From positions 544,010 through 608,009 of the forward strand of contig NZ_JAKWBL010000002.1 in the NCBI RefSeq assembly GCF_022513635.1: a DNA stretch of 64,000 nt. Reading direction: 5' to 3'. Source of the stretch: Paraniabella ginsengisoli. GTDB taxonomy: Bacteria; Bacteroidota; Bacteroidia; Chitinophagales; Chitinophagaceae. This document shows positions 10,998-23,853 of the stretch, one piece after another. The position numbers and the translations under genes were made by a program. The notes beneath the pieces are model-generated. The model was not told the DNA's origin and did not search any database. It worked only from the letters and a program-made list of their open reading frames with translations. Numbering within the stretch: the stretch's first letter is position 1; each line of letters starts with the position of its first letter.

Positions 10998-12110
10998 CTA
11001 TGGCATTTGTTGTTCTTCTGTCGTTGGTCCGTTAACTGTTAAAATCCCATCTTTAGAAACCTCCATTTTATCAATAAATACAACACGCTCATCACCGGTT
11101 TTGCTGGTACGGCCATGATATACGCATAACATCGTCTTTCCGTCTGGCGAAACAGTAATACTATTGTGGCCAGTACCTGTAACAATACCGCCGTTAGCTG
11201 TGTTCTTTTGTAAAACCGGATTATTAGCTGCTTTTTTAAAAGGGCCTAAAGGACTTGTTGATGTGGCGTAGCCTACTGCATAATTTTTTCCGCCAAAATA
11301 GTTTGCAGAATACATCATGTAATAAATATCATCTTTCTTAAAAATATAAGATCCTTCTGTCCATCTGCGGTTCACTTCCTTTGATGTTACAGAGCGGCTT
11401 TCCCATTCAGCTTGCTGATCATCCATTTTTGCAGGCGGGCGTAAAATCAATACAGGTTCGCCAATCACTCCGCTAAAATCCTGTTTCATTTCTATGCCAT
11501 ATACCCAACTTTCTTCAATTTCATTAAACCATCCTTTTTCGCGAGCCCATGTTGCAACTTCACTTTCAACGGCATGCTTGTAACAGCATCTTGAATAATA
11601 TAAATATGTTTTGCCATCTTCACCAAACAATACATTGGCGTCAATTATTGGATAGCCAGGATCAAAAATGGGTTTGTTTTGCATGTCGATAAAAGGCCCT
11701 GTTGGCTTGTCTGATATGGCAACCCCGATTTTAAAATTTTCTTTTTCATTAGTAGGATTTTCTTTCCACTGTGCGCTGTAAAACATGTAGTATTTGCCAT
11801 TGCGCTCATATACTTCAGGAGCCCAGTAAGAATGTTCGCCCCAGCCATTTTTATTATTGCCAAAGTAAACCTGGCCTTCTTGTTTCCAATTTACAAGGTC
11901 AGCAGAAGAATAAGCTGCAAATCCATTTTTAGCTCCAGCTCCTGTGCCATACATATAATAGACACCGTCAGACGAACGTAAAACATACGGATCGCCAAAC
12001 TTAACATCTAATGGATTTTTATAAGTTATCTCTTTTTTTGATGAAGAAGTTTGACAGGAAAGGTTGCTGAGTAAAAGACAGGCGACTGATATAAGTAAGA
12101 TTTTTTGCAT
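10998..12110 (-). CDS. GH43-family glycosidase
   Basis: An intact 370-residue five-bladed propeller enzyme. The GH43 triad is visible: general base Asp40 in FGDPYVL, Asp157 in PIIDANVLF and general acid Glu252 in WTEGSYIF. The signal sequence ends LSNLSCQ, suggesting a lipoprotein with a loose lipobox. GH43 members act on arabinose-, xylose- or galactose-containing side chains. It is transcribed leftwards 36 bp behind a sulfatase, and the two likely share one mRNA. This short operon points towards the main PUL genes. Confidence 0.9.
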   Translation of the reverse strand: MQKILLISVACLLLSNLSCQTSSSKKEITYKNPLDVKFGDPYVLRSSDGVYYMYGTGAGAKNGFAAYSSADLVNWKQEGQVYFGNNKNGWGEHSYWAPEVYERNGKYYMFYSAQWKENPTNEKENFKIGVAISDKPTGPFIDMQNKPIFDPGYPIIDANVLFGEDGKTYLYYSRCCYKHAVESEVATWAREKGWFNEIEESWVYGIEMKQDFSGVIGEPVLILRPPAKMDDQQAEWESRSVTSKEVNRRWTEGSYIFKKDDIYYMMYSANYFGGKNYAVGYATSTSPLGPFKKAANNPVLQKNTANGGIVTGTGHNSITVSPDGKTMLCVYHGRTSKTGDERVVFIDKMEVSKDGILTVNGPTTEEQQMP

Positions 12111-12146
12111 GTATGGTTGTTATTAAAAAATATGAATTTAATGTTG

Positions 12147-13570
12147 CTACATTTCTACACCAACATTTTTTCTCCAGGTAGCAAGCTCTTTTTTAAGTTG
12201 TGTTACTATTTTAGGATTTTTGTCGGAAAGATTGTTGGCCTCTCCTAAATCATTCTCCATATTATATAATTCATTCGTATTATCATCAAAAAATTCAATG
12301 AGTTTCCATTTGCCATCAATAATGCTACCGGCTGATCTTCCTCCTAAAAAATGTGGCTGGTCTAAAGGATAATGCCAGTAAAATTTTCTGTCGGACATTT
12401 TCTTCTCAGGATTTTTTAATAATCTGGCAAATGAAAATCCATCTAAAGGCTGGTTATTCTTCTTTGCTTTTATCAGCTCTTCAAAAGTGGGGTAAACGTC
12501 AAAGTTTACCAGCGGTTGGCTGCAAACTGCTCCTTTTTTTATACCTGGCCCCCAAATAATAAAAGGTTCTCTTACACCACCTTCATACAAACAGCTTTTG
12601 CCAGCTTTGAGCGGGGCATTATTGGTAACTCTTGTTTCGCCTCCGTTATCGCTTGTAAAAATAATGAGCGTGTTTTTATCTAATCCAAGTTCAGTTAATT
12701 TCTTCAAAATAGCACCCACACCTTCATCCACTACTTTTAGTTGTGCGGCCAGGTGCGGATTGTTTTCTTTTGCCCATACGCCTGTGCCGCCGGGTTTATA
12801 TGGATCATCAGCTTTATTTTTTGGCCGGGCTTCGCTGGTGCCTGCACCTTTCTTATTTTTAAAATGCTCAACAAGTTCGGGTTTGCCATGCACGGCAGTA
12901 TGCACAGCATAATGACTTAAATATAGAAAGAAAGGCTGGTCTTTATTGCGTTCAATAAATTCAAGCGCTTCATAATGCTGCCGGTCGGTAAGGTATTCAT
13001 GCTCTCCGGGTAACTTTTTCTGAATCTCACGATTCCAGAAATAGGGCCAGAAATAGGCTCCTTCAGCTATTCCACGATTCTCACTTACCAGCACTTCATC
13101 GAAGCCATGCTGATCGGGTAAAGTTTCTTCCGAAGCTCCTTCTTTCACATATCCCGACAAGTGCCATTTACCCACAATTCCTGTGTGGTAACCATTTGCT
13201 TTCAGCATTTCTGCAAGCGTTGTATGTGAAAGCGGCAGATGTTGAGCAGAGTTGGGCCGCAGGTAATCCGTAATTTTTAGCCTCGCGGGATATTGGCCAG
13301 TCATTAAGGCTGCGCGGTATGGAGAGCATACAGGTGCCGCAGCATAAAAACGTGTGAACCGCATACCTTCGGAGGCAAGTTTATTAAGGAATGGTGTTTC
13401 GTTAAACTTATTTCCATAACATTCCAACTCACTGTATCCTAAGTCGTCAGCGAGTATATAAATAATGTTTAATTTTTCGGTCTGGGCGTTACCGACAAGC
13501 GAAATAAAGAAAAAAGTACCCACATTGGTTTAAGGGTAAAAGCAAACAATGTATTTGAAAAGGATTTCAT
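12147..13570 (-). CDS. Sulfatase, exported (frameshift in signal peptide)
   Basis: A type I sulfatase. YILADDLGYSE binds metal, CSPYR is the formylglycine motif, and GKWHLSG and FTSDNGGE are the other active-site segments. The frame that starts at 13523 lacks a proper signal. Restoring one T in the run at 13510-13515 extends it upstream to an ATG at 13570, giving a peptide beginning MKSFSNTLFAF and ending LVGNAQ. It leads the two-gene operon with GH43. It resembles the sulfatase at 29702 in layout (NETPFLNKLA, RIKITDYL-like region), so the two may be paralogs. Confidence 0.87.
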
Positions 13571-14338
13571 GTGGCTATCGCTTTTGCGGACAAGATAATA
13601 ATTATGTTTAAAGAACATTGACAATTTTGTAGCGCTTTTTTCATTATTGTATCAAAATATGATATTAATATTTTTAGAACAATTGGCTCCTTGCTATTTA
13701 CGATACCCTTTCATCTATATATAATGTGCTTTTAGCCAGGTAACTTAAAGTAAACAATAATGTAATGAAAATTTAATAGTCTATTGTTTTTGTGGACTAG
13801 TATTTTCCCCTATATTCGCAGTGGCAAATTTTTTTGACAGACATGACAAAACTGAACGAAAACAAAAAATTGACAGTGATTTGTGTAAATAACCCTCTTT
13901 TTAGCTGTTGTAATACAAAATTGACAAACTCTCGTACAATAGTTAAAGTGCTATTTAGTTTCTGATTATATCTTACATGCAATAAAAAATGACGATTGCT
14001 ATGCAACTACTATTTCTTATTGCTTGTCAAGACCAACATTTACCAGAACAATAGAAAGCTTTTCATAAAAGAACCGGTTAGTATCCGAATGGGAATGTTA
14101 TGTCTGTTCGAAATTTTAACGAGATTCAAAAAACTTTATGTTAGTATAACTGCTAAATAAGCCCCAAACATGCAGTGCCTCTATTCAGCCTGCATTGTAA
14201 GGGTGTGAAATAATCAAAATCATGAAACTGCATATATATAATATATATATCGGAGAATATAAAACGGCGTCTCATCCGATGGCTATCGGATCAACAAAAA
14301 AATCGTCTGCCGCGGCGGACAACCTAAAAAATTTACGG
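13571..14338. other. Divergent intergenic region (768 bp) between sulfatase and SusC
   Basis: No convincing gene. The region is very AT-rich and should hold promoters for both the leftward sulfatase/GH43 operon and the rightward SusCD operon, but I find no TAnnTTTG box on either strand at a usable position. It ends with the two palindromes listed separately. Confidence 0.4.
14274..14320. repeat. Two palindromes in the presumed SusC leader
   Basis: ATCCGAT-GGCT-ATCGGAT at 14274-14291 and GTCTGCCGCGGCGGAC at 14305-14320 (one mismatch) lie 19-65 bp before the SusC start. They are GC-rich in an AT-rich context and resemble the palindromes at 9905 and 60215. They could be mobile palindromic repeats, or mRNA hairpins affecting susC translation. 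Confidence 0.45.
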
Positions 14339-17160
14339 ATGAAAATAATGCGCTTGAAAAGAAACTTGTTTTACAGTTTAGGGGTGTTCCTATTATCGTA
14401 TGCACCATCTGTTGCCAAAGCACAACAAAGCGATACGCTTGATCTTGGCTATAAAAAAGTTAGCGTAGCAGATTTTAATGGCTCAGCTTATACCATTACA
14501 GCGCATGAGTTGCGAAACCTTCCGGTAACTAATCTTACCAATTTGCTTTCAGGTTTGGTGCCTGGTTTTTTTCTGTTCAAACCTCTGGCGGAACAGTTAA
14601 CGAAGCTGCTAACTATTGGATAAGAGGTATTCGTACGAATGCTGAAGGTGTTTTAGTGCTTGTTGATGGACAAGAGCGGGAGTTCGGTGTGTTGAGCTCC
14701 AACGAAGTAGAGTCGATCACTGTTTTGAAAGACGCATCCATGTCTGCTTTATACGGCACACGGGCGGCAAATGGAATCATTTTCATTAACACCAAAAAAG
14801 GAAAAAAGGAAGGCCAAGCGTAGAACTTACGTCGCAGATGATAAATCAGAAACCTTTAGGTATGCTTACTTCTCTTGATGCTTTAAGTTATGCGGAGCAT
14901 TATAACGAGGCTATCAAATACGATGGACTAGATGCATCAAAAATGTACTCGCAAAATTATTTAAATCAATATCGTAATAGAGATGGTGTTAATCAGGAGT
15001 TTTATCCTGATGTAAATTGGAGAGATAACTACTTTAAAAAAGTAATTGGGTACAAAGACACAATCTAAGTATTTCCGGAGGATCGGATCGTACAAGGTAT
15101 TTCATCAATGGTGGATTTTTAAAACAGGCGGGTATGTTTGTTACAGATGAGGAGTCTTCTTACAGCACTAATAATACTACGAGCCGCTATAATATTCGCT
15201 CCAATCTAGAAGTAGATGTAACAAATACTACTTTACTTAACCTCGATATTTACGGTTGGTTTGACAAGCAGAATAGGCCAGGTGGAGATTCATATGGAGC
15301 ATACAATTCATTAATAACAACACCACCTAATGCATTTCCTCCATATTATATAGATAATGGTCAGTATACAGATCAGGACGGGAATATAGTGCGAGGAATT
15401 AACGGAAGAATCACTGCTGGAAATGACCTGGTTTCAAACCCATGGGCATTATTAAACAGGAATGGATATTCCATATTGAACCGCGTGTATGGTTCATTTA
15501 GGGCAAAACTTACACAGGAACTGGCATTTATTACTAAAGGTCTGAGCGCTTCAGCATTGTTATCAATGGATAGTTATACCGCTGCGGTAACGGATAGGCA
15601 AAAAGGATTTGCATATTACAATTTGTCTGACATCAACTCAACTTTTTTGAGGAGAACGGGTACTGATCAGCAAATGGGCAATGGTATTACTGACAGGGCT
15701 AGTGAAGCGAGAACTTCACTGGACTTTCAATTGTCTTACGATAAGTCTTTTAATAATCATTATGTTTCTGCTACAGCTTTTTACAACCAATATGAATTCG
15801 ACGATCAAACATCTATTCCCAGCCGTTTTCAAACAATAGGCTCCTGGTTAGGATACAATTATAAACACAAGTATTATCTGGATCTAACAGGCTCTTATCA
15901 TGGGGTATATAAGTTTGCACCCGGGAAAAGATTTGGTTTCTATCCTGTTGTTTCTGCAGGATGGACGATCTCTAACGAAAACTTTTTCGGATCAGTAAAG
16001 GATGCCGTGTCTTATTTAAAAATAAGAGGTTCATATGGTTTAATAGGGAACCAGCGTGGCGTAGCAGAATTTCAGTACAGAACAAGGTTGAACGAAGTTG
16101 GCGGCGTGTACTGGTTTGGAAATACTATGGCTGCCAGGCCGGGTTTTGTAGAAGATATTCTTGCTAATCCTGGCCTTACCTGGGAAAAAGCCAAACAACT
16201 CAACCTTGGCGCTGACATCAGGTTGTTTGATGATAGGTTTAGCTATTCCTTCGATTATTTTAAAGATCGCAGGTCGGATATGTATATGGTCAACAATAAT
16301 GTTACATCCTTATTGGGATCTATTGCTACTATACAACAAAACATAGGAGAGATGTTTTCGGAGGGTTACGAAATGGCGGCTTTATGGAAGTCAACAATTG
16401 GCGATTTTGGGTACAGGATTGGAGGTTCTTATTCCTTTTCATCTAATGAAAACATTAAAACGGGTGAAATTCAGGAGTGAACTATTGGCTGCAAGAAGCT
16501 GGGTATGCAAGGGGACTTAGAAGAGGGTATATCGCAACTGGTCTATTTCAATCGGAAGCAGAAATAGCAGCGTCTCCAAAACAAACTTTTTCTGAAGTAC
16601 AACCAGGTGATATTAAGTATAAGGATATAAATGGTGATGGACTTATTGATCGCAACGACCAGGTTCCTTTAGGGTATGGAAATGTGCCAAGTGTATTTTA
16701 TGGAATTAATGCGGGCATCTCTTATAAAGGTATCGGGTTAATGGTACTTTTTCAGGGAGCCGGGCGCACTACACAAATGTTAAGTGAGAAAGTAGCTTTT
16801 CCTTTTTTATCGAATGGAACTATATACGAGCACCAACAGGATTACTGGACGCCTGAAAACCCTGATGCTTCTTTACCTAATATTTCTACCATCAATTCCA
16901 ATGTAAATAATACACAAAGCTCATCATTCTGGATGAAGGATGCCAGCTATATAAGGCTAAAAACCCTGGAACTATCTTATCAGTTTCCGGAAAAATGGCT
17001 TGGCAATTCTTTTATAAAGAACCTTCAATTGTTTGCGAATGGTTACAACTTGTATGTATGGTCTAAAGATGATAGTCCGCTAGATCCGGAAGATAATGGT
17101 GCATCTAACACTATGCCACTGACACGTAACGTGAGCCTTGGTTTGTCAGTAAGATTTTAA
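14339..17160 (+). CDS. SusC-like TonB-dependent outer-membrane transporter (multiple frameshifts)
   Basis: Imports oligosaccharides across the outer membrane with SusD. The ATG at 14339 gives a signal peptide ending SVAKAQQ. The plug follows almost at once (LRNLPVTNLTNLLSGLVPG, then LVLVDGQERE and SITVLKDASMSALYGTRAANG), so the carboxypeptidase-like N-terminal domain of most SusC proteins is absent. The barrel ends NVSLGLSVRF. Frame changes lie at the T7 run 14566-14572, about 14800-14812, about 15055-15062 and about 16473-16479. The reconstructed length is about 940 residues. The SusD gene starts 20 bp downstream. Confidence 0.88.
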
Positions 17161-17180
17161 TAAAAATAAAAAATAGACAG

Positions 17181-18904
17181 ATGAAAAAATATATAATTCC
17201 GGTACTGATTATGGTTGCACTTTCAGCGTGCAATTATATGGATGAGAAGCCTTATGATTGGGCACAGCCGATAGATGTTTTTTCGATGGAAGCCAGCTAT
17301 GAAAAGCCCATCACACAGGCCTATTCTTATTTAAAAGGTGGCTTCAATCGCATCTCAGGATCTTTCCTTGATGCCGCCACAGATGATGGTATGAGCACAA
17401 TTAATATATCAACCATTCACAGGCTTTCGCGAGCGTACACAACCTCTAATAATCCGGTTGAGAACTGCTGGGACGCTTCTTATCAGGGAATAAGACAAGC
17501 ATTGTTTGTTCAAAAGAATCTTGCTGAAATAGACCTGGTATTGAATAATAAAAGTTCGGAAGATGTAATTGAGATAAAAAATATTTACTCTGGCGAAATG
17601 TACTGTTTACGGGCTTTGTATGAGTTTGATCTGCTTCGTCATTATGGAGGCTATCCAATTGTAAGTAAATTTTATAACCTGGGTGATCCGGAATTATCTC
17701 AAAAACAACGCAGCTCATTCGCTGATTGTGTTAATAATATTATCAGCCTTTGCGATTCCGCAGAGAAATATTTGGACGTAACACCTGTAGGTGGAAATGG
17801 CGGCTTTGGCCGCATGACCAAAGGTGCAGCTTTGGCCATTAAAGCGAAAACATTGATATTAGCTGCAAGCCCTTTATTTAATCAAAGTGGCAACGGCAAT
17901 ACGTTTATTGGCTATACTAATGCATCCGCATCAGATATACAAGCGCGTTGGGAATCTGCAGCTGCGGCTTGTGCAGCTGTGATCAATCTTAAAAAAGCAG
18001 ATGGAGCAAATGCTTATTCATTACATGCCAACTACGAAAGATTGTTTGTTACATCGCCTAACAATGAGTATATCATATTTGTTTCAGCTCCAAAATCAAA
18101 TGGGCTTGAAAACAGGCAGCTTCCTCCAACACTTTCAAGGGATTTGGGTGGCGGTACGGTTCCTACTCAGGAATTTGTAGATGCGTTTACAATGGCTGAT
18201 GGCAGCGACTATGTTGAAAGCGATATAAGCACACAATATAAGAATCGCGATCCCCGGCTGGTGGCAAGTATTGGGTTTAACGGTTCAACGTATGGCGCGT
18301 TGGGAACCATTCAAACAAAACTGGGAGATGGATCAACCATTGATGGCTTAAATCTTATTGCTGACCGATCAACTAATACTGGTTATTATTTGAGAAAGTT
18401 TATAGATTTTAATATAGATTTTTCTAAAGCCAGTCCTGGTACAGCTTTTCACTTATTTCCGTTAATACGCCTTGCCGATGTGTTTTTACTTTATGCTGAA
18501 GCAATGAACGAAGCTTATGGTCCGGATGTAGACCCGCTCGGATTTGGACTTAGCGCAAAAGCTGCTGTACAGCGTGTGAGAACACGTGCTGGATTTAAGG
18601 CCAACGATAAATACCTTACAAATGTTGCTGATGTCGCAACTATGCGTAGTAAAATAAAGGACGAAAGACGTGTTGAATTATCCTTTGAAGAACAACGCTA
18701 CTTCGATTTGAGGCGTTGGATGGATGGCAATAAATTGAACCAATCTGTTACGGGCATACGTATAGAACAGGTAGGTGCAAACTTAACTGCAAACTATTTT
18801 ACGGTAGATGGGCTGCGCCGCTTTGAATCAAAATGTATCTGCATCCGATACCATTGCAAGAAACAATGATCTCTCCACAAATTACTCAAAACCCCGGATG
18901 GTAA
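17181..18904 (+). CDS. SusD/RagB-family surface glycan-binding lipoprotein (frameshift at end)
   Basis: Lipoprotein signal MKKYIIPVLIMVALSAC, then the SusD tetratricopeptide-like helical fold, with RALYEFDLLRHYGGYPIV and KDERRVELSFEEQRYFDLRRW typical of the family. It caps the SusC at 14339 and binds glycan at the cell surface. Near the end the frame is lost in the A4 run at 18830-18833. The restored frame gives a standard SusD C-terminus (MYLHPIPLQE to TQNPGW) and stops at 18904. Length is about 575 residues. Confidence 0.9.
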
Positions 18905-18924
18905 CTGTGATAAATAAAATTATT

Positions 18925-21900
18925 ATGAGAAAAGTTTTTTTAGTAGCGCTGTTATTTCTTTTATGTATGTATGGTTATGCGCAAAAGTCAATAACCGGTA
19001 CTGTAAAAGATGATGCAGGCAAGGGGTTAGCTGGTGTATCTGTCGCGCAAAAAGATGCGACGAATGCGACCATGACCGAAGAGGATGGTTCATTTAAGTT
19101 TGTGCTTGATGACAATAAAGAAAGTGTTCTTTTATTTTCAATGATCGGCTTTGAAAATAAAGAGGTGGCATTAGCTGGCGCAGAAAGTGTACAAGTTACT
19201 TTAGTTGCACAAACTAAGGATCTTGAGCAGGTAGTTGTGGTGGGTTATGGTATACAACGAAAAGCATCTGTTACAGGTGCTATTTCTAATGTTGGAGCAG
19301 AGGACATCAGGAAGGCCCCGGTGGCGAGCGTTACCAATTCCCTCACCGGGTTCCGGGTTTGATCACTCGGCAATCCAGTGGCCGGCCAGGTCAGGATGAT
19401 GCCGCTTTGTTTATACGTGGCCGCGCTACTTTTAATAACTCTGATCCATTGGTGTTAGTAGATGGTGTAGAGCGCGACTTCCGCCAGATAGAGCCAGATG
19501 ATATCGAAAGTGTTTCTATTCTTAAAGATGCATCTGCAACAGCGGTGTTTGGGGTTCGAGGTGCAAATGGTGTTGTGTTGGTTACAACAAAAAGAGGTGC
19601 TGCCGGAAAATCTAAGATCAATTTTAATGCTGAATATGGCGTTACTAATTTTAACCGTATTACTAAAGCATTGAATGCGGAAACTACTTCTCTCTTTCAG
19701 CGGGAAGGAACAATAAATGTTGGATTAGATCCTTCAATTTTATCCAACACAAGTAATTTCCCGGTTTCAGAGTACGATAATTATTTATACCGAACGCAGC
19801 TTAGCCCGTTCACTCATGCTGATAATGATTTTATTGAAACCTTTACCAAACCTGGTTCACAGCAGAAATATAATATCAGTATTACAGGTGGTAACAAAGT
19901 GATCAAGTATTATGTTTCGGCAGGATATTTTAACCAGCAGGGTATGTTTGAAGCCGATATTGATAAGCTAAGAGAAAAACCTATTTTAAAAAGACTGATC
20001 GAATTATCTCCCGATGTGGATGAGGCGTTACGGGCTAAAGAGTACGATGCTTCTTATTATTTCGATCGTATCACCACACGTTCTAACATTGATATAACCT
20101 TAAGTGAAGATTTGAAATTAGGTGTGAATATGTCGTATCTGTATAAAAAGAAAACAGGCCCGCTACTTATGATGGTTTATCAAGCGGTGCTGAAAATTTA
20201 CGACTCTTTGCTGCATTTTATCGGAATGCACCGCAGGCTTTTCCTTTGATGAACCCTAACGGAAGCTTTGCAGGAGCAATTGGCGTGTGGCGTCAAAACC
20301 CACTTGTTACCATTGCCAACACCGGTTTTCGTTCTGATTTTAGTAATGATCTGCAAACTGCTTTCACTTTTAATTATAACTTACGTAAACTGATTAAAGG
20401 CCTTTCGGTTGATGGACGATATTCTTTTGATGTTGACTGGAGTAACTGGCGCGGCATGCAGGAACGTCCTTATTTGTATTCATTTAATACTGGCGATAGT
20501 TCATATCTACAAGGACTTAATGGTGTTTTGCCTGTCCAGGGTTCTGGTAAAGTGTCAGCTGTTTACGGACAGTATGTTGAGCTTGCTCTAAGATATAAAG
20601 GGGTAATTGGTATCCATCACAATATATCTGGTGTGATATTGGGAAACTTCAATTCTGAATCAACTCGGGGGGCAGTATTCTTATGTGCCCCATATTTATC
20701 AAGGACTTATAGGAAGGGTTAATTATGATTATGATAATAAATATCTTCTTGAAATAAATATGGGATACAATGGTTCGAACCGTTTTGCAAAAGGAAGGCA
20801 GTACCAATTGTTTCCATCTGTATCTGCAGGCTGGATAATTTCAAATGAAAAATTCCTGTCTGAATCTAATGTCCTGAATTTTCTTAAACTGAGAGGCTCC
20901 TTTGGTCAGGTGGGCAATGATAAATTAGGTGGCTTTTCTTATTATTATCGCTATACTTATGTTAATGGTGCATCATATTCATTTGGGGAAACAAACAATC
21001 CTGATATTGTAGGATTACAGGAAGGGCGATTGCCCAGTATATCCATAGGCTGGGAAATGGCAACTAAGTACAATGTAGCTTTTGAAACAAGATGGTTAAA
21101 ATCACGCCTTAGTTTTAATGTAGATCTTTTTAAGGAACGTAGAACTGATATTTTAGCGGAACCCGGCAAGTTTTTATTAGTTGCAGGTATTAATAGTTTA
21201 GCACCGGAGAATATAGGAGTGGTTAATAACAAAGGTTATGATTTGGAACTGGGATGGCAGGAGCAGTTATCTTCAGGTTTTAGCTATTTCGCAAAAGCTA
21301 TTTATTCCAATGCTAAAAATACGATAGCTGAAAGGAACGAGGCGAACCAGCCTTATGATTATTTGCGTGAAACGGGTCGTTCCATCGGGCAGTTTTTGGT
21401 TACCAGTTTGACGGCTTCTTCCAGTCTTACGAACAAATAGCGGCCTCTCCGCAACAATTTGGTTTATCTAACCTGGCGCCGGGAGATATTAAATACAAAG
21501 ATATTAACCAGGATGGTATTGTTGATCAAAATGACCAAACGGCTATTGGATATAGCACCCTGCCCGAAATTACTTATTCACTTTCAACCGGGGTCGGTTA
21601 TAAAGGTATTGATATTAGCTTGCTGTTTCAGGGAGCTGCTCGCAGCTCTGTATATATGGTGGGCGACCTTGGCTGGGATAACAGCTGGGGTAATTATTAT
21701 GAAGAACATATTAATAGGTGGACACCGGAAACCGCGCTCACAGCTACTTATCCCAGGTTTTTACAAAAGTCAGACGGCAATAATCAAAACTATTATGCCT
21801 CTGATTACTGGCTGAGAGATGGTAGCTATTTAAGATTGAAAAATGTTCAGGTGGGATATTCTTTTCCTAAATCTTTATATAGAAAATTACCGCTGACATC

Positions 21901-22044
21901 AGTGCGTTTTTTGCGAATGCTTTTAATCTATTGACATGGGATAAAGTAAAAAGAGTAGATCCGGAATCAAACCCCGACAGGAATTCTGGGCAATTTTACC
22001 CGCAACAACGTATTGTGAATTTTGGTGTAAATGTTGGTTTCTAA
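18925..22044 (+). CDS. SusC-like TonB-dependent transporter, second copy (multiple frameshifts)
   Basis: Starts 20 bp after SusD1. It has a signal peptide ending MYGYAQ, a carboxypeptidase-regulatory-like domain (SITGTVKDDAGKGLAGVS), the SusC-type QVVVVGYGIQRKASVTGAI linker with TonB-box region, a plug (LVLVDGVERDF, SVSILKDASATAVFGVRGANG) and a barrel ending IVNFGVNVGF at 22044. Frame changes are at about 19344-19352, about 20157-20165, the G6 run 20667-20672, the T5 run 21393-21397 and the T6 run 21907-21912. About 1040 residues after correction. It differs from the upstream SusC in having the N-terminal extension, so it is a separate transporter type and not a recent duplicate. Confidence 0.88.
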
Positions 22045-22062
22045 AAACAAAAAACAGGAAGG

Positions 22063-23771
22063 ATGAAAAAGATATACTTTTTAATTTTAATCGCCGTACT
22101 ATCTCTGAGTTGTAATAAGGAGGGGTTGCTAGATAGTACAGATTTAGATGAACTCACAGACGAGAAGGTATTTACAGATGTTGAAAATACAAGGAGGGCG
22201 CTAATAAACTTGTATGGCAACATGCGTCAGGCCAGTAATAATAACAGTGGCAGTTTTTCTCAGCTGTTTGATATGAACGTTACTGTTGCTATGTTGGATA
22301 ATGCAACAGATGATGGTGCCGGTAATACCACACGTAATGCTGGTATTTCACCTGGCATTCAAAAATATATAACAGGAGCTATTTCAGGAACCTCTAATCC
22401 TGTAGTGTTAACTCATCCGTGGAGATTTTTTACAGAAGCATCCGCAACGCTAATATATTTCTTGCCAATATTGACAAATGCCCTATGACAGAAGAAGAGA
22501 AAAGGAGTAGTGCTAATCAGGCACGCTTTTTAAGGGCTTATTATTATCACGAGTTGTTCAGATGGTTTGGACCATTGGTTATTACCACTGAGCCTATTGA
22601 CCCATTTATTTTTGACAGCACTAAGCGCGAAAACTTAAAAACGACTGTCGACTTTATAGTAAATGAGTTTGATGCTTTGTCGCAGGATGGTGCTTTACCA
22701 GATAGATGGGAAGGCTCAGAATATGGTCGTGCTACTAAAACAGCTGCAATGGGATATAAGGCAAGGACTTTGTTATATGCAGCCAGTCCTCTCTATCAGG
22801 AATCAGGAGTAACATGGGCGCAGGCAGCACAGGCAGCTTTAGATCTTATTACTTATGCAGATAGCAGAAGTCTGCACAGTCTTTATGTGGCGCCGGGAGA
22901 ACCCAATAAAAACTATTCACGCTATTTTAATGAACGTGCTAATGCTGAAAATATTTTGGTGTATTTGCGAGATCCAACAAATGATCTTTACAATTTATTT
23001 CCGGCTTTTAACCCATGGAATGTAAATAAAGAATTGACCACCGTACCTACACAATGGCTGGTGGATTGTTATGATATGGCTGACGGTTCAGAACCAATTG
23101 TAGGATACAATGCGGATAACAGTCCTATCATTAATCCTGCGTCAGGATATAATGAACAAGATCCATATAAGAATCGTGATCCCCGGTTTTATCAAACCAT
23201 TCTATATCATGGCGCCACCTGGCCCAATGTAAATAAAGGAAGAGCAACTGTAGATATAAGAACGCCTAATAATTGGGGTAGTGGTTATTTCCTGGTAAAA
23301 TATCTGGATGATCGTATTGACCATAGAGATGGAGGTACCACATCAATGAACTTTATAATGATGCGCTATGCTGAAATCTTATTGGACTATGCAGAGGCTA
23401 TAAATGAAGCAGAAAATAACGCAAATGCAAGATTGATGGCGGTTGAACAATTAAATAGGATAAGAGAACGTGCTGGCATTACCAATCCTTTAAACGCGGC
23501 TGACTTTACACAGGCTACACTAAGAGAAAGGATACGGAAAGAGCGCCGCATAGAACTTTGTTTTGAAGAACATCGTTTTTTCGACATCAGGAGATGGATG
23601 ATAGCAAAAACAGTGATGAATAAACCAGCAATTGGTATTACGATTCGTGGAGGACAGTTTGTACGATCCCGGTTAGATAATAGAAATTATAGTGATCGGA
23701 TGAATTTGTTGCCTTTACCAGTTGACGAGGTAAATAATGCACCTTTAATTTATCAAAATCCGGGCTATTAA
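22063..23771 (+). CDS. SusD/RagB-family lipoprotein, second copy (one frameshift)
   Basis: Partner of the SusC at 18925. Lipoprotein signal MKKIYFLILIAVLSLSC, then helical SusD fold with NQARFLRAYYYHELFRWFG and RKERRIELCFEEHRFFDIRRW, and a C-terminus ending NLLPLPVDEV to YQNPGY. One base is missing at 22420-22431 (TGGAGATTTTTT), after which the protein continues EIFYRSIRNANIFLANID, a usual SusD segment. Length about 570 residues. It is the last SusD of the tandem pair and is followed by a third lipoprotein. Confidence 0.9.
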
Positions 23772-23790
23772 TAAATATCATAAGATTCAG

Positions 23791-23820
23791 AAACCTATTA
23801 TAAGAACAGTATAGGTTTTT
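23791..23820 (+). terminator. Weak hairpin with T-tract after SusD2
   Basis: AAACCTAT at 23791-23798 pairs with ATAGGTTT at 23811-23818, followed by two more Ts. The stem is short and AT-rich, so it may only partly stop transcription and lower expression of the next gene relative to SusCD. Confidence 0.35.
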
Positions 23821-23853
23821 ACCAGAGCATTAAAAAAGAATAAAATCAAACAC

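Noticed and set aside
13797..14006. Minus-strand ORF of 69 codons in the sulfatase/SusC intergenic region
   Set aside because: Composition follows the AT-rich background, no motif or promoter, and it lies in a region needed for divergent promoters.
14231..14250. TA-dinucleotide tract as a promoter element
   Set aside because: It is a simple AT repeat and does not match the -33/-7 consensus found at four other genes in the window.
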